A stretch of DNA of 64,000 nt from JBBDSV01 sp040904785 (GTDB lineage Bacteria > Actinomycetota > Nitriliruptoria > Nitriliruptorales > Nitriliruptoraceae). A program made the position numbers and the translations under genes. The notes under the pieces are model-generated. The model was given only the letters and a program-made list of their open reading frames with translations. It did not search any database and was not told where the DNA came from. The DNA is taken from the NCBI GenBank assembly GCA_040904785.1, contig JBBDSV010000065.1, positions 47,395 to 111,394 on the forward strand. Reading direction: 5' to 3'. Below are positions 53,971-63,239 of this stretch, piece by piece (position 1 is the first letter of the stretch; each line of letters begins with the position of its first letter).

Positions 53971-55113
53971 ATGAACGACGAGGAACTGCGCAGGCAGCGC
54001 GAGCGACGCAGCATCCCGGAACGGCTGCGCGTGCCATCGTGGCTGCAGACCCTGACAGCATGGACGTGGCGGTTGCTCGTCGTCCTCATCGGCGTAAGCG
54101 CGATCCTCGTCATGCTCATCCGGCTATACATCGTGACGTTGCCGGTCGTCGTCGCCCTGGTTCTCGCGACGCTGTGCGTCCCCGTCGCCCGATGGCTCGA
54201 GGCCCACGGTGCACACCGGATGGTCGCCGCGTCGACGGTGGTCTTCGGCGGGATCGCCGCGTTCGCGGGCATCATCGCCGCGCTGACGCCGGCGTTCGTG
54301 CGCGAGGTCCGCGAACTGGGTCCCACGGTCGGCGAAGCGCTCGACACGGTGCTGCTGTTCCTCGAGGACAATTTCGGGTGGGACCGCGCCGAGGTTCTCA
54401 CGATGTTCGACGAGGGAATGCAGGCCCTGTCAGAGCAGTCGGGTCGACTGGCCTCGCAGGTCCTGTCCGGCGCGACGATCGCCGTGCAGTCGGTGACCGC
54501 ACTCGTGCTGTCCCTGGTGCTGCTGTTCTTCTTCGTCAAGGACGGCGCGCAGATCGTCGACTGGTTCCTCGCACGCACACCGCCCACCTACCGCGACACA
54601 GTCCGCGCCGTCGGCCGACGCGCATGGTTCGCGCTGACCGGATTCATCCGGGGCACGGCACTCGTCGCACTCGTCGATGCGCTCGGCATCGGCATCGGCC
54701 TGGCGATCGTCGGCGTTCCGCTGGTGCTGCCGATCGCCGTGCTCGTCTTCCTCGCCAGCTTCATCCCGATCATCGGCGCATTCGTCACCGGGCTGCTGGC
54801 CATGCTCGTCGCCCTGGCGACCGGCGGCTTCCAGCAAGCGATGATCGTGCTGGCCATCGTCCTCGGCGTGCAGCAGCTCGAGTCCAACGTGCTGCAACCG
54901 GTGATCATGCGACGCGCCGTCAACCTGCATCCGGTGGTCATCCTGACCGCCCTGGCAGCGGGCGCGACGCTGATCGGGGTGCTCGGCGCCTTTCTTGCCG
55001 TTCCCGTCGCCGCCGTCGCCGCCGCGGTCGGCAACGAGCTCCGCCTGCGCCACGAGGCACGCCTACGAACCGGTGCCGCAACGGCGACAGCCTCGCCGCC
55101 GACCGCCGACTGA
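53971..55113 (+). CDS. AI-2E/PerM-family membrane transporter
   Basis: 380 residues. About seven to eight membrane helices with the family's large central extracytoplasmic segment (about residues 110-170) and the conserved C-terminal sequences ASFIPIIGAFVTGLLAMLVAL, QQLESNVLQPVIMRRAVNLHPVVIL and GVLGAFLAVPVAA. The family includes the AI-2 exporter TqsA and many transporters of unknown cargo, so quorum signalling should not be assumed. ATG 53971 follows a weak GGAT site; monocistronic. Confidence 0.92.
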   Translation: MNDEELRRQRERRSIPERLRVPSWLQTLTAWTWRLLVVLIGVSAILVMLIRLYIVTLPVVVALVLATLCVPVARWLEAHGAHRMVAASTVVFGGIAAFAGIIAALTPAFVREVRELGPTVGEALDTVLLFLEDNFGWDRAEVLTMFDEGMQALSEQSGRLASQVLSGATIAVQSVTALVLSLVLLFFFVKDGAQIVDWFLARTPPTYRDTVRAVGRRAWFALTGFIRGTALVALVDALGIGIGLAIVGVPLVLPIAVLVFLASFIPIIGAFVTGLLAMLVALATGGFQQAMIVLAIVLGVQQLESNVLQPVIMRRAVNLHPVVILTALAAGATLIGVLGAFLAVPVAAVAAAVGNELRLRHEARLRTGAATATASPPTAD

Positions 55114-55136
55114 GCATCGAGCGGTCGCTCCCACCG

Positions 55137-56504
55137 TCAGTGCCGCGGCACACCCCAGCCGGGCGCGTGACGCGTCCACCCCACCATTGCCTCGAGCTTG
55201 GCCGCCACGGCGAACACGAGATCTTCGCGCCCACGGGCGGCAACGATCTGCACGGCCAGCGGCCGGCCCCCGTCATGCCAGAGCGGCACCGTGGCGGCTG
55301 GAACGTCGGCGAGATTCCACGGGGCCATGAACGGATAGGTCGACAGGTTCACCGCGACGTTCGACACCCACGGCTTGGTGTGCCACGCGGTGCTCGACGG
55401 CTGCGTGCGAGCGAACGCCGGCGTGATCAGCACATCGTGCTCGGCGAAGAATGGCGCGACACGGCTCTGCCACCGCTCGGCGTCCTCGTCACGCACCGAA
55501 CGCACGCGAACCAGCTGCTCGGCGCGAGCGAGATGCCCGCGCGTGCGCGGCTGGAGCGCGTCGCGATCAATGCCGAGTGCGGCGACGTCCTCGAGCGCGC
55601 CCTGTGTCCATCGTGCCAGGGCCGCCTGCACCGCCGACTGGTCGTAGGGCGGATCGACCCGTTCGACGATGTGTCCCGCGTGGTGCATCAGCCGACCCGC
55701 TTCGATCGCCGCTTCCTTCCACGGCCCGGTGACGGCAACCCCGGGTGCCGGGGACTTGAAGGACACCGCAACCCGTATGCGGTCGGCGACGGGCGTGACT
55801 GCGGCCAACTGCGTTCCCGCAAGCACGTCGACAACGATTGCCGCGTCGGCGACGGTCGTCGCGAACACCCCGTAGCGCGACATCCCGAACCAGTGGTGCG
55901 CATCGGCGACGATCTCGGGAAGCAGGTCGGCACCCGGCTTGAACCCGAACACCCCGCAGGCCGCGGCGGGGATGCGCGTGGAGCCGAGACCGTCGGCGCC
56001 GAGTGCGATCGGCGCGATCCCCGCGCCCACCGCTGCCGCTGACCCGCCGGACGAACCGCCGGCGGTGCGCGTGGGATCCCAGGGACTGACGGCGACGCCG
56101 TCGGGATCGTCCGACGTGCCCCACAGCCCGAGTTCGGGCATCCGCGTCTTGCCGACAACGATCGCACCGGCGGACTTCAGCCGTGCCACGACCGGATGAT
56201 CGTCACGTGCCGGCGCCGACGACGTCGCGCGCGAACCGAAGCGGGTTGGCTCACCCGCGAGATCGACGTTGTCCTTGATCGCGACGGGAACGCCGGCAAG
56301 GGGGCGTTCACCGCGACCATCATCGGCATCGACTGCTGCGGCATCGGCCAGCGCGCCCCGATGCCGCGTCGACACGAACGCGCCGAGGCGGTGCTCGATC
56401 TTCGCCAGGTGTTCGAGGTGCTCCCGGACGACATCGACGGCGGAAGCCCGCCCGGACTGCACGTGTGCCGCAAGCTCACTCGCCGTGCGTCCGACGACAT
56501 CCAT
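55137..56504 (-). CDS. Amidase (amidase signature family)
   Basis: 455 residues from ATG 56504, with GAGGAG six bases upstream. The Ser-cisSer-Lys triad is present: Lys in VPVAIKDNVDLAG, cis-Ser in TAGGSSGGSAAAVGAG and nucleophile Ser in GADGLGSTRIPAAACG. The family ranges from general amidases to GatA, but GatB and GatC are absent here and the sequence reads as a stand-alone amidase. Substrate unknown. It is divergent from the GNAT fusion gene. Confidence 0.93.
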   Translation of the reverse strand: MDVVGRTASELAAHVQSGRASAVDVVREHLEHLAKIEHRLGAFVSTRHRGALADAAAVDADDGRGERPLAGVPVAIKDNVDLAGEPTRFGSRATSSAPARDDHPVVARLKSAGAIVVGKTRMPELGLWGTSDDPDGVAVSPWDPTRTAGGSSGGSAAAVGAGIAPIALGADGLGSTRIPAAACGVFGFKPGADLLPEIVADAHHWFGMSRYGVFATTVADAAIVVDVLAGTQLAAVTPVADRIRVAVSFKSPAPGVAVTGPWKEAAIEAGRLMHHAGHIVERVDPPYDQSAVQAALARWTQGALEDVAALGIDRDALQPRTRGHLARAEQLVRVRSVRDEDAERWQSRVAPFFAEHDVLITPAFARTQPSSTAWHTKPWVSNVAVNLSTYPFMAPWNLADVPAATVPLWHDGGRPLAVQIVAARGREDLVFAVAAKLEAMVGWTRHAPGWGVPRH

Positions 56505-56783
56505 GCCGCACTCCTCTGGGTCCACCGCGCCGATCGGCGCCGCACTGCCGGTGATCGGGACCCCGACAGTAGGAGGCCGACACCACCGTGCGCCACCGGA
56601 GACCGTCGACAGCGGCGTCAGCAAGCCCGCCTCACCGACCCCGACCGGGCAGACGCACATGTTTCCAGCAGCAGCCCACTGGACCCGGCAGCCCGCGAGA
56701 CAATCTGGCACGATGGTGACCGCGCACGTGCCTGGCGACCGCGCAAGCGGTACGCCGTCGTCGACACCCGGTGGTGGACCGCC

Positions 56784-57749
56784 ATGAGCCCTGCAGACGA
56801 GCCGTCCGCACCCCCGCGATCTTCTTCCGACGCCGACGTCCGCGCCCCGGAATCCTCGGGCCGCATCGACCGTGCAGAAGTCCATCTGCGCATGCTGGTC
56901 GCCGACGATGCGGAGTGGGTCGCGCGGACCGACGACGAAGCGGCGACCGCGCTGGCTCCCCGCCAAGGGTGGGACGTCGAGAAGCTCGCCGCCGAACTCG
57001 ACGAAGGGCTGTGGGCGTCGGATGCGCGGTGGGGCTGGGCGATCATCGTCTCGGGCCGTCCGTCCGGATTCGCGCTCGTGCATGGGCTCGACACCGGTGA
57101 CGCACGCATCTCGCTGCGGATCGCGCCGCATGTCCGTGGCCGGGGCGTCGGCCGCGAGGTTCTGCGCCAACTCGCCGACCACCATTTCAGCGCCGACGAC
57201 GGTCTCCACCGCATGACCGGCAGGGCACATGAGCGGAACGTGCCCATGCAGCGCGTGTTCAACGCCGCAGGATTCCGCATGGAGGCCCGCTACCGCGACT
57301 CGTTCGCGCATCCGGACGGCCGCTATGCATCGGAGTGGGGCTACGCCCTCACGCGAGCCGACTGGGAAGCGGGAAACCATCGCGCCGCCGCCCGCGGGGC
57401 CGACCTTCACGGCTTGACGTTCGACCTCGATGAGACAGTCGAAGGACCCCACGGTCGCGGTCTGCACCTTCGTGTGCTGCAAGAGGGACGCCGTGTGATC
57501 GCCCGCTATGACGGCGACACATTCGCCGACGGCGAACTCGCCGGCATCCTCGTCGACGATCTGCTGCAGTATCGCTTCGTGCACCTCGACGACGAAGGCC
57601 GCAAAGAGACCCGCGTGACGGGCCGCGGACGGGCGCGCGTGCAGCGTCGCGAGGACGGTCGCCTCGAACTCGTCGACAACTGGTCGGCGGACACCGGGAC
57701 GCACGGGCGTCGCGTCCTGGTCGAACGCGTCGAGCCGACCGACGAATAG
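56784..57749 (+). CDS. GNAT acetyltransferase fused to a beta-barrel domain
   Basis: 321 residues from ATG 56784. Residues 30-190 are a GNAT domain of the RimJ/RimL type (ISLRIAPHVRGRGVGREVLRQLA for acetyl-CoA binding, then RAHERNVPMQRVFNAAGFRMEARYRDS). Residues 210-320 form a separate domain (LHLRVLQEGRRVIARYDGDTF, ELAGILVDDLLQYRFVHLDD, ...ELVDNW) resembling the stand-alone protein often annotated n-acetylglutamate synthase. The fusion suggests acetyl transfer guided by a lipocalin-like ligand domain; the substrate is unknown. Confidence 0.82.
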   Translation: MSPADEPSAPPRSSSDADVRAPESSGRIDRAEVHLRMLVADDAEWVARTDDEAATALAPRQGWDVEKLAAELDEGLWASDARWGWAIIVSGRPSGFALVHGLDTGDARISLRIAPHVRGRGVGREVLRQLADHHFSADDGLHRMTGRAHERNVPMQRVFNAAGFRMEARYRDSFAHPDGRYASEWGYALTRADWEAGNHRAAARGADLHGLTFDLDETVEGPHGRGLHLRVLQEGRRVIARYDGDTFADGELAGILVDDLLQYRFVHLDDEGRKETRVTGRGRARVQRREDGRLELVDNWSADTGTHGRRVLVERVEPTDE

Positions 57750-57782
57750 CCGCGCCGGCACACCGGACCGGTCACGGGCCGA

Positions 57783-58619
57783 TCAGCGAACCGCGTCACG
57801 CACGCCGACGTGCACACCGGACGCGACAGCAAAGACGACGCCGTCATCGTCGACGAGCGCGGAGCGCGTACGAAACACCCGGCCATCAGCGGCGTCGAGG
57901 TGCCCGACGATCCGCAATGGCTCGAGGGCGGCGACATCGCGGACAAAGCGCACGATGAACTCGGCGAGCATGGGGCCGACCTGGCCAGAGGCGGCAGCGG
58001 CGTCACGGCACGCCCACGTCGCCGGACAGTCGAGAACGGCACCAACCACCACCGGCGCGACGATGCCGTCGTGGGCGAGCTCGGCTTCGCCCATCCATGC
58101 CGAAACGACCGTGCCTGCTCGTCGCCAACCGGGGAACACCCGCTGTGCGCAGGGTCCGGTCGCCTCGGCGCCGCAGACCCAGCACGTGTTCCACATCGTC
58201 TGCGGTTTCGCGTCGGGCAACGGGCCAGCCGCCATATCGACGAGGTCGTGCACGTGCATGGCAGGGTCGTGGCCGGCGAGTTCGACAGTGCCCGAGACGA
58301 GTACCCGCCCGCGATCCACGAGTTCGACCTCGCTGACCGCAACCTCCTCGGTACCGCGGACGCGCGCATCGATCGTGCGACCGATGGGTGTCGGTGCCAG
58401 CAGTCGAGCGTGCACCCCGGTGACCGGCGAACCGAACGGGTCCACGCGCCGCGCGATGTCGATGAGCAGCGTGGTTGCCAACCCGCCCTGCAGGATGCCC
58501 GGAGGACCGTCGAGCCCGGCAGGAATCGTCAGCGGCTGCACGTGCCATCCGTCTTCCGTTCGCCCCGGGGACGCCGTCGAAATCCCCAGGGCAGCCGGCC
58601 CGACCGAATCATGCGTCAT
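57783..58619 (-). CDS. Double-hotdog thioesterase-like protein
   Basis: 278 residues, ATG 58619. The N-terminal half has a hotdog-like start (PAGLDGPPGILQGGLATTLLIDIARR) and the C-terminal half repeats the pattern (VAPVVVGAVLDCPATWACRDA, then FIVRFVRDVAALEPLRIVGHL), as in acyl-CoA thioesterase relatives. A linker carries four cysteines (CWVCG, C in GPCAQ) that may bind metal. No classical catalytic Asp/Glu can be assigned with certainty. It is divergent from nrdR. Confidence 0.72.
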   Translation of the reverse strand: MTHDSVGPAALGISTASPGRTEDGWHVQPLTIPAGLDGPPGILQGGLATTLLIDIARRVDPFGSPVTGVHARLLAPTPIGRTIDARVRGTEEVAVSEVELVDRGRVLVSGTVELAGHDPAMHVHDLVDMAAGPLPDAKPQTMWNTCWVCGAEATGPCAQRVFPGWRRAGTVVSAWMGEAELAHDGIVAPVVVGAVLDCPATWACRDAAAASGQVGPMLAEFIVRFVRDVAALEPLRIVGHLDAADGRVFRTRSALVDDDGVVFAVASGVHVGVRDAVR

Positions 58620-58772
58620 CGCGCGAACGCTACTCGTGTCCCCGCCCGCGCGTGCCCGCGATCAGCGTCGCTCGCGAGTTGGGCGTGCTCGCACTCGGTC
58701 GCGGCGCGATCTACCGTGCTCGCGCCCGGTTCGTGGCGTTGCCACGACCGCGAGGCCGATCCAGGAGCCGCC

Positions 58773-59249
58773 GTGCGGTGCCCGCAGTGTGGCGCGAACG
58801 ACGACCGCGTCATCGATTCTCGACCGACGCCGACAGGCGACGCGATCCGCCGCCGGCGCGAGTGCAAGTCGTGCGCCACGCGTTTCACCACGTTCGAGCG
58901 GATCGAGCAGCCGGCGTTCCTCGTGCGCAAGCGATCCGGAGCGGTAGCTCCATTCACGCGCTCCAAGGTCCTCGACGGCATGCAGCGTGCCGCGAAGGGT
59001 CGTGTCGCGCCTGCCGAGCTCGAACGGGCAGCCACAGAGATCGAGACGGCGCTGCGTGCGCGTGGTCACCGCGAGATCGAATCCGAACAGGTCGGCCTGC
59101 AGGTGCTCGCGCACCTCCGTCAACTCGATCCGGTGGCCTACGTCCGGTTCGCGTCCGTCTACAAGAACTTTCAAGGCCCTGAGGACTTCGAACTCGAACT
59201 GTCGGAGCTTCGCAAGGATGCGCCGCCGAAACGCCGCGACGAACACTGA
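58773..59249 (+). CDS. nrdR: Transcriptional repressor NrdR
   Basis: 158 residues from GTG 58773, with AGGAG five bases upstream. The zinc ribbon has C3, C6, C31 and C34 (MRCPQCGANDDRVIDSR), followed by an ATP-cone domain at about residues 48-138 (FLVRKRSGAVAPFTRSKVLDGMQRAAKG). NrdR senses the ATP/dATP ratio and represses ribonucleotide reductase genes; a matching box is visible in the nrdJ promoter 5 kb away. Full length. Confidence 0.97.
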   Translation: MRCPQCGANDDRVIDSRPTPTGDAIRRRRECKSCATRFTTFERIEQPAFLVRKRSGAVAPFTRSKVLDGMQRAAKGRVAPAELERAATEIETALRARGHREIESEQVGLQVLAHLRQLDPVAYVRFASVYKNFQGPEDFELELSELRKDAPPKRRDEH

Positions 59250-59289
59250 AGCTGACCCGGTGCGCAGGATGGCGCCGCGAACACGGAAA

Positions 59290-59319
59290 CGCCGCCCGGC
59301 ATCAGAAGACCGGACGGCG
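59290..59319. terminator. Bidirectional terminator-like hairpin
   Basis: A 10-bp stem with one mismatch (59290-59299 with 59310-59319) and a 10-base loop, between the convergent stops of nrdR and the LysM-like gene. Confidence 0.5.
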
Positions 59320-59411
59320 TCCCGCCGGAGGTCACATGCGTGACGCTCCAGCTCCCGACGCGCACGGGGGAAGCGGCGTCGGGCCGCACTCATCGTTCGC
59401 GTGACCTTGCC

Positions 59412-59816
59412 TCACGGATGGGTGGGGAGGAACACGACCTGCCACTGTGCACTACCGAGTTCACCGCCACCATTGACCGCTTCCAGCGCTTCGCGATGCG
59501 CGGCAAGGTCCTGGTCCGCCGGACGTGTCGTCCGCGCGACTTCGTCGAACGTCGTACCGGGCTCGACCATGACATACCCATCCACCGCCGATGCGAACGA
59601 CGTCGAACGGACGCGATGGACGAACACGCCCGCAGCGAGCGCGGCGACGAGCAAGGTCGCCAAGACGACGAGAAAGAACCGGCGCCCGGCGCGATCCGGC
59701 GTCGACCACCCCTGCCCAGCTTCATCAGCTGAGACGACGCGAAGACGCCTGTTCGCGGATGACGGCGCCGGCGTCGCGAACCGCGGTGGTGGCTGCGGCA
59801 GTGCGATGCTGCTCAT
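59412..59816 (-). CDS. Membrane-anchored LysM-like protein, likely SOS-controlled division inhibitor
   Basis: 134 residues from ATG 59816. A cytoplasmic Pro/Ser-rich start, one membrane helix (RFFLVVLATLLVAALAAGVF) and an extracytoplasmic domain with a LysM-like opening (GYVMVEPGTTFDEVARTT) and end (GSAQWQVVFLP). The gene is divergent from lexA across a region with several LexA boxes. This order matches YneA of Bacillus, ChiZ (Rv2719c) of M. tuberculosis and DivS-type proteins, which slow cell division after DNA damage. The sequence is too short and diverged to prove orthology. Confidence 0.75.
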   Translation of the reverse strand: MSSIALPQPPPRFATPAPSSANRRLRVVSADEAGQGWSTPDRAGRRFFLVVLATLLVAALAAGVFVHRVRSTSFASAVDGYVMVEPGTTFDEVARTTRPADQDLAAHREALEAVNGGGELGSAQWQVVFLPTHP

Positions 59817-59937
59817 CGTTCGCGCTCCTCGTCTGTATCCCTCGCGGCCCGTCGCACCGCGTTGTCGGGTGCTGCTCCGTGCCGATGTCGGCGAACCGTA
59901 AGACGTCGGTGTGACACCGCTCGTTCCCACCAGCACT

Positions 59938-59951
59938 CGAACACCTGTTCC
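59938..59951. promoter_or_regulatory. LexA (SOS) box A
   Basis: CGAAC-ACCT-GTTCC, one mismatch from the palindromic actinobacterial consensus CGAAC-N4-GTTCG, 122 bases upstream of the LysM-like gene. Confidence 0.7.
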
Positions 59952-59960
59952 CCAGTGAAC

Positions 59961-59974
59961 CGAACATCCGTTCG
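59961..59974. promoter_or_regulatory. LexA (SOS) box B
   Basis: CGAAC-ATCC-GTTCG matches the consensus fully and is the exact reverse complement of box C. Confidence 0.88.
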
Positions 59975-59990
59975 GACGTCAAGCAGAAAT

Positions 59991-60004
59991 CGAACGGATG
60001 TTCG
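59991..60004. promoter_or_regulatory. LexA (SOS) box C
   Basis: CGAAC-GGAT-GTTCG matches the consensus fully and lies near the expected -35 region of lexA. Confidence 0.88.
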
Positions 60005-60035
60005 CATCACGGGGTATGGACTGCTACGGTCCATC

Positions 60036-60049
60036 CGAACACGAGTTCG
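60036..60049. promoter_or_regulatory. LexA (SOS) box D
   Basis: CGAAC-ACGA-GTTCG matches the consensus fully and lies 36 bases before the lexA start, downstream of a TACGGT -10-like hexamer (60025-60030). Confidence 0.8.
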
Positions 60050-60084
60050 GTCCGCGCGGTGCGGATGGCCTGCGAGGAGGCGGT

Positions 60085-60774
60085 ATGCGCTCGGAACCCA
60101 TCGACGACCCGACAACCACGTCGATAGACGTCGCGGTGTCAGCCGGCGATCTGACGGCACGACAGCGGGCGATCCTCGAGATGATTCACACGCACGTCGC
60201 GGCGCACGGATATCCGCCGTCCGTTCGCGAGATCGGCGACGCCGTCGGGCTCAAGTCGCCTTCGTCGGTACACGCCCAGCTTGAGACCCTCGAGGACAAG
60301 GGATATCTGCGTCGCGACCCGACGAAGCCGCGAGCGTTGGAACTCGGTCGCGATCCGGAGTCGGCGCTCTCCCGCCGGCCGGAGGCAACGCGCAACGTTC
60401 CCTTGGTCGGGGAAATCGCCGCCGGTGGACCGATCCTTGCCGAAGAACGCGTCGATGCGGTCTACGCACTGCCACGCGACCTCGTCGGCGAGGGCCAATT
60501 GTTCATGCTGCGTGTGCGCGGTGATTCAATGATCGAGGCCGGCGTGTTCGACGGTGATTTCGTCGTCGTCCGCCAGCAACCAAGCGTCGATCAAGGCGAG
60601 ATGTGCGCCGCGCTGATCGAGGGCGAAGCGACGGTCAAGTTCTTCCGCCGCACGCCCCGAGGTGAGGTGTTCCTCGATCCGGCGAACGCCGCGTACGAGC
60701 CGATTCCCGTCCTGCCTGATCAGCAAGCTGCGATCATGGGCAAGGTCGTGACGGTTTTCCGCGACGTGCGCTGA
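60085..60774 (+). CDS. lexA: SOS repressor LexA
   Basis: 229 residues from ATG 60085, with GAGGAGG four bases upstream; the longer frame from 59998 would run through box D and is unlikely. The winged helix is at about 22-80 (YPPSVREIGDAVGLKSPSSV). Self-cleavage elements are intact: A113-G114 in VGEIAAGGP, Ser148 in RGDSMIEAG and Lys185 in EATVKFF. RecA-stimulated autocleavage would release the SOS regulon, starting with the boxes upstream of lexA itself and the divergent LysM-like gene. Confidence 0.97.
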   Translation: MRSEPIDDPTTTSIDVAVSAGDLTARQRAILEMIHTHVAAHGYPPSVREIGDAVGLKSPSSVHAQLETLEDKGYLRRDPTKPRALELGRDPESALSRRPEATRNVPLVGEIAAGGPILAEERVDAVYALPRDLVGEGQLFMLRVRGDSMIEAGVFDGDFVVVRQQPSVDQGEMCAALIEGEATVKFFRRTPRGEVFLDPANAAYEPIPVLPDQQAAIMGKVVTVFRDVR

Positions 60775-60801
60775 CGTCTCCGGTGGGCCGTCGAGGGACG
60801 A

Positions 60802-62262
60802 TCAGGTCGTCCGAGCCTCCCACGACTCAGGGGTGACGGCGAACGGATCGGGATCAAGGAACTCGCGCAGCGCGATCGCGGTGTCCTCGTCGACGTCAGC
60901 GACCAGCCGCGTGCCCGACTCGGTGTGCTCCTCGACGACAACTGCGCCGTTCCGGTGCGCAAGCGCCACGAGGTCCTGTCGCGCGTAGGGCACATGGCCG
61001 GTAATGCGCACACGCGTCGCCGGAAGTGCCGCGACGATGCGGTCGATGAGGTCGTCGACACCGATGCCCGTCTCCGCCGACACACGCACGGGCACGCGTC
61101 CGGTTCCCAGTTCGACGTGTCGGGCGAGTTGGTCGACGTCACCGGCTTGCGCCACGTCACACTTGTTGAGGGCGACGATCTCGGCGACCTCGCGAGCCCC
61201 GATCTCTTCGAGCACCTCATGGACGGCGGCGATCTGCGCAGCCGCCTCCGGGTGGGATGCGTCGACGACATGCACGAGGAGATCCGACGAAGCCGACTCC
61301 TCAAGGGTCGAGGTGAACGCCTCGACGAGCCCGTGCGGCAGCTTCGCGACGAAACCGACCGTGTCGGTCACAACGATGTTGCGGCCATCCCCGACGGGGA
61401 GGTGGCGGACGGTGGGATCGAGCGTCGCGAATAATTGGTTGGCGACGAGCACGTCGGCGCCGGTGAGTCGGTTGAGCAGTGACGATTTCCCGGCATTCGT
61501 ATAGCCGACGAGCGCGACGGTCTGGACATGACGTCGATCGCGTTCGGCGCTCTTGGTCCGCCGGATGCGCCGGAAGTCGGCCAAGTCGCGATTGAGCTTC
61601 GTGATTCGGCGCATGATCCGCCGGCGATCGACCTCCAGCTGCGTCTCCCCCGGTCCACGACCTCCGATGCCCATCCCGCCGGCAGCACGACCGCCCGCCT
61701 GCCGCGACAATGCCGCGCCCCATCCGCGCAGGCGCGGCAGCAGGTAGGTCAGCTGCGCCAATTCGACTTGCGCCTTGCCTTCCCGCGACCGTGCATGCTG
61801 CGCGAAGATGTCCAGGATCACGATCGTCCGGTCGAGCACCTTTACCCCGAGCGATTCTTCGAGGTTGCGCTGTTGCGCCGGGCTGAGCTCATCGTCGAAT
61901 ACGACCGCGTCGGCGCCATGCGCGTGGGCGATCTCACGCAGCACGGCGACCTTGCCACGACCGAGAAACGTCGCCGGGTCCGGTGTCGCTCGGCGCTGCA
62001 CGACCCGCTCGACGACATCGGCGCCAGCGGTCTCCAGCAGCCTGGTGAGCTCGTCGAGAGAAGCCTCTACCTGTACGGCGGTCCGTTCATCGAGCTCGAC
62101 GCCGACGATCACCGCGGCCTCGACCCGGCGAATGATGTCCACACCCTCGCGGGGCGCGTCGTCGGCGATGACATCCCGTCGACGGCGACGCTGCTCCGAC
62201 CGTGACAGGCGCAGTTCTTCCTCCTCCGCCTCGATCATCGTGCCGTCCCACGGTTCACTCAT
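60802..62262 (-). CDS. hflX: Ribosome-associated GTPase HflX
   Basis: 486 residues from ATG 62262. The HflX N-terminal domain includes DPATFLGRGKVAVL, VVFDDELSPAQQRNLE and DRTIVILDIFAQHARSREGK, then GGRGPGETQLEVDRR. The G domain has G1 GYTNAGKSSLLNRL, G3 DTVGF and G4 NKCD. HflX splits stalled or stress-inactivated 70S ribosomes. The start lies eight bases inside the end of dapF, so the two are coupled. Confidence 0.96.
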   Translation of the reverse strand: MSEPWDGTMIEAEEEELRLSRSEQRRRRRDVIADDAPREGVDIIRRVEAAVIVGVELDERTAVQVEASLDELTRLLETAGADVVERVVQRRATPDPATFLGRGKVAVLREIAHAHGADAVVFDDELSPAQQRNLEESLGVKVLDRTIVILDIFAQHARSREGKAQVELAQLTYLLPRLRGWGAALSRQAGGRAAGGMGIGGRGPGETQLEVDRRRIMRRITKLNRDLADFRRIRRTKSAERDRRHVQTVALVGYTNAGKSSLLNRLTGADVLVANQLFATLDPTVRHLPVGDGRNIVVTDTVGFVAKLPHGLVEAFTSTLEESASSDLLVHVVDASHPEAAAQIAAVHEVLEEIGAREVAEIVALNKCDVAQAGDVDQLARHVELGTGRVPVRVSAETGIGVDDLIDRIVAALPATRVRITGHVPYARQDLVALAHRNGAVVVEEHTESGTRLVADVDEDTAIALREFLDPDPFAVTPESWEARTT

Positions 62263-63124
62263 GGATGCCTCGAGCTCGCAGCCACGCAGCATCGACCTCG
62301 CCGTGCGCGACTTCCTCGACCGGGCCGCTCATGACTACGGTCGAACCACGAAGGTCGATCTCCAGGACGCCGCCGGGAACGTGGACGTCGACGACGTCGT
62401 CGAGTAGCCCTTCGCGGTGAAGCGCACTGACGGCGGCACATGCACCCGTGCCACACGATGCCGTCTCGCCGACGCCGCGTTCGTACACCCGCAAGTCGAT
62501 CGCCCGCCGCGAGGTCGGGCGCGCGAAGCCGACGTTGACCTGTTCGGGGAAGCGATCATGCGCCTGCAGCCGTGCCCCCCACTGTGCAACCGGGGCCGTC
62601 GCGACATCGTCGACAACGACGACCGCATGCGGGTTCCCCATCGAAACGACAGCGACCGGCACGGTCGTGCCATCGATGTCGACATCGTGGCGCAACAGAT
62701 GACCCGCATCGGTGACGAACGGAACGGACGACGGGTCGAACGACGCCCGTCCCATGTCGACGCGCGCAGCGATCACCCGGCCGTCGGTGCCGCGTTCGAC
62801 CTGCACGGAACGCAGCCCCGCCCGGGTCTCGACGAGCACTGCGTCGCCGTCGACCGCCACGAGACCGTGATCGAGCACGTGCTTGGCGACGACTCGCACG
62901 CCGTTGCCGCACATCTCGACGACCGATCCGTCCGCATTGCGGTAATCCATGAACACATCGCCACCCGCACTCGGTGCGCCGAGCCGGAGCACCCCGTCTC
63001 CGCCAATGCCGTTGCGGCGGTCGGTCAGGGCGACCACGAGGGCAGGCGTCAACACGAGGTCGTCGCCGAAGTCGGCGATGACGACAAAGTCGTTGCCGGT
63101 GCCATGTGCCTTGGTGAATCGCAT
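62255..63124 (-). CDS. dapF: Diaminopimelate epimerase
   Basis: 289 residues from ATG 63124 (MRFTKAHGTGNDFVV). The two catalytic cysteines are C72 in EMCGNGVRV and C224 in TASCGTGACA. The enzyme converts LL- to meso-diaminopimelate for lysine and peptidoglycan, consistent with an actinobacterial DAP-type wall. It is the first gene of a dapF-hflX unit and divergent from the rRNA methyltransferase gene. Confidence 0.97.
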   Translation of the reverse strand: MRFTKAHGTGNDFVVIADFGDDLVLTPALVVALTDRRNGIGGDGVLRLGAPSAGGDVFMDYRNADGSVVEMCGNGVRVVAKHVLDHGLVAVDGDAVLVETRAGLRSVQVERGTDGRVIAARVDMGRASFDPSSVPFVTDAGHLLRHDVDIDGTTVPVAVVSMGNPHAVVVVDDVATAPVAQWGARLQAHDRFPEQVNVGFARPTSRRAIDLRVYERGVGETASCGTGACAAVSALHREGLLDDVVDVHVPGGVLEIDLRGSTVVMSGPVEEVAHGEVDAAWLRARGIHE

Positions 63125-63239
63125 GGAAACCAGCGTATGGTCCTCGTCCACCACAGCGCGTATCCGAACGACTCAGCGAGCCAGAGATACGACGTGCTCG
63201 GCGCCGACGGCCAGCGCGGTCGACAGCAAGGAGGTATGC

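Noticed and set aside
53971..55113. Quorum-sensing AI-2 exporter
   Set aside because: The family name covers many transporters with unknown cargo and no lux/lsr genes are present.
59998..60084. Longer LexA starting at 59998
   Set aside because: It would make SOS box D coding sequence; the ATG at 60085 has GAGGAGG and gives standard LexA length.
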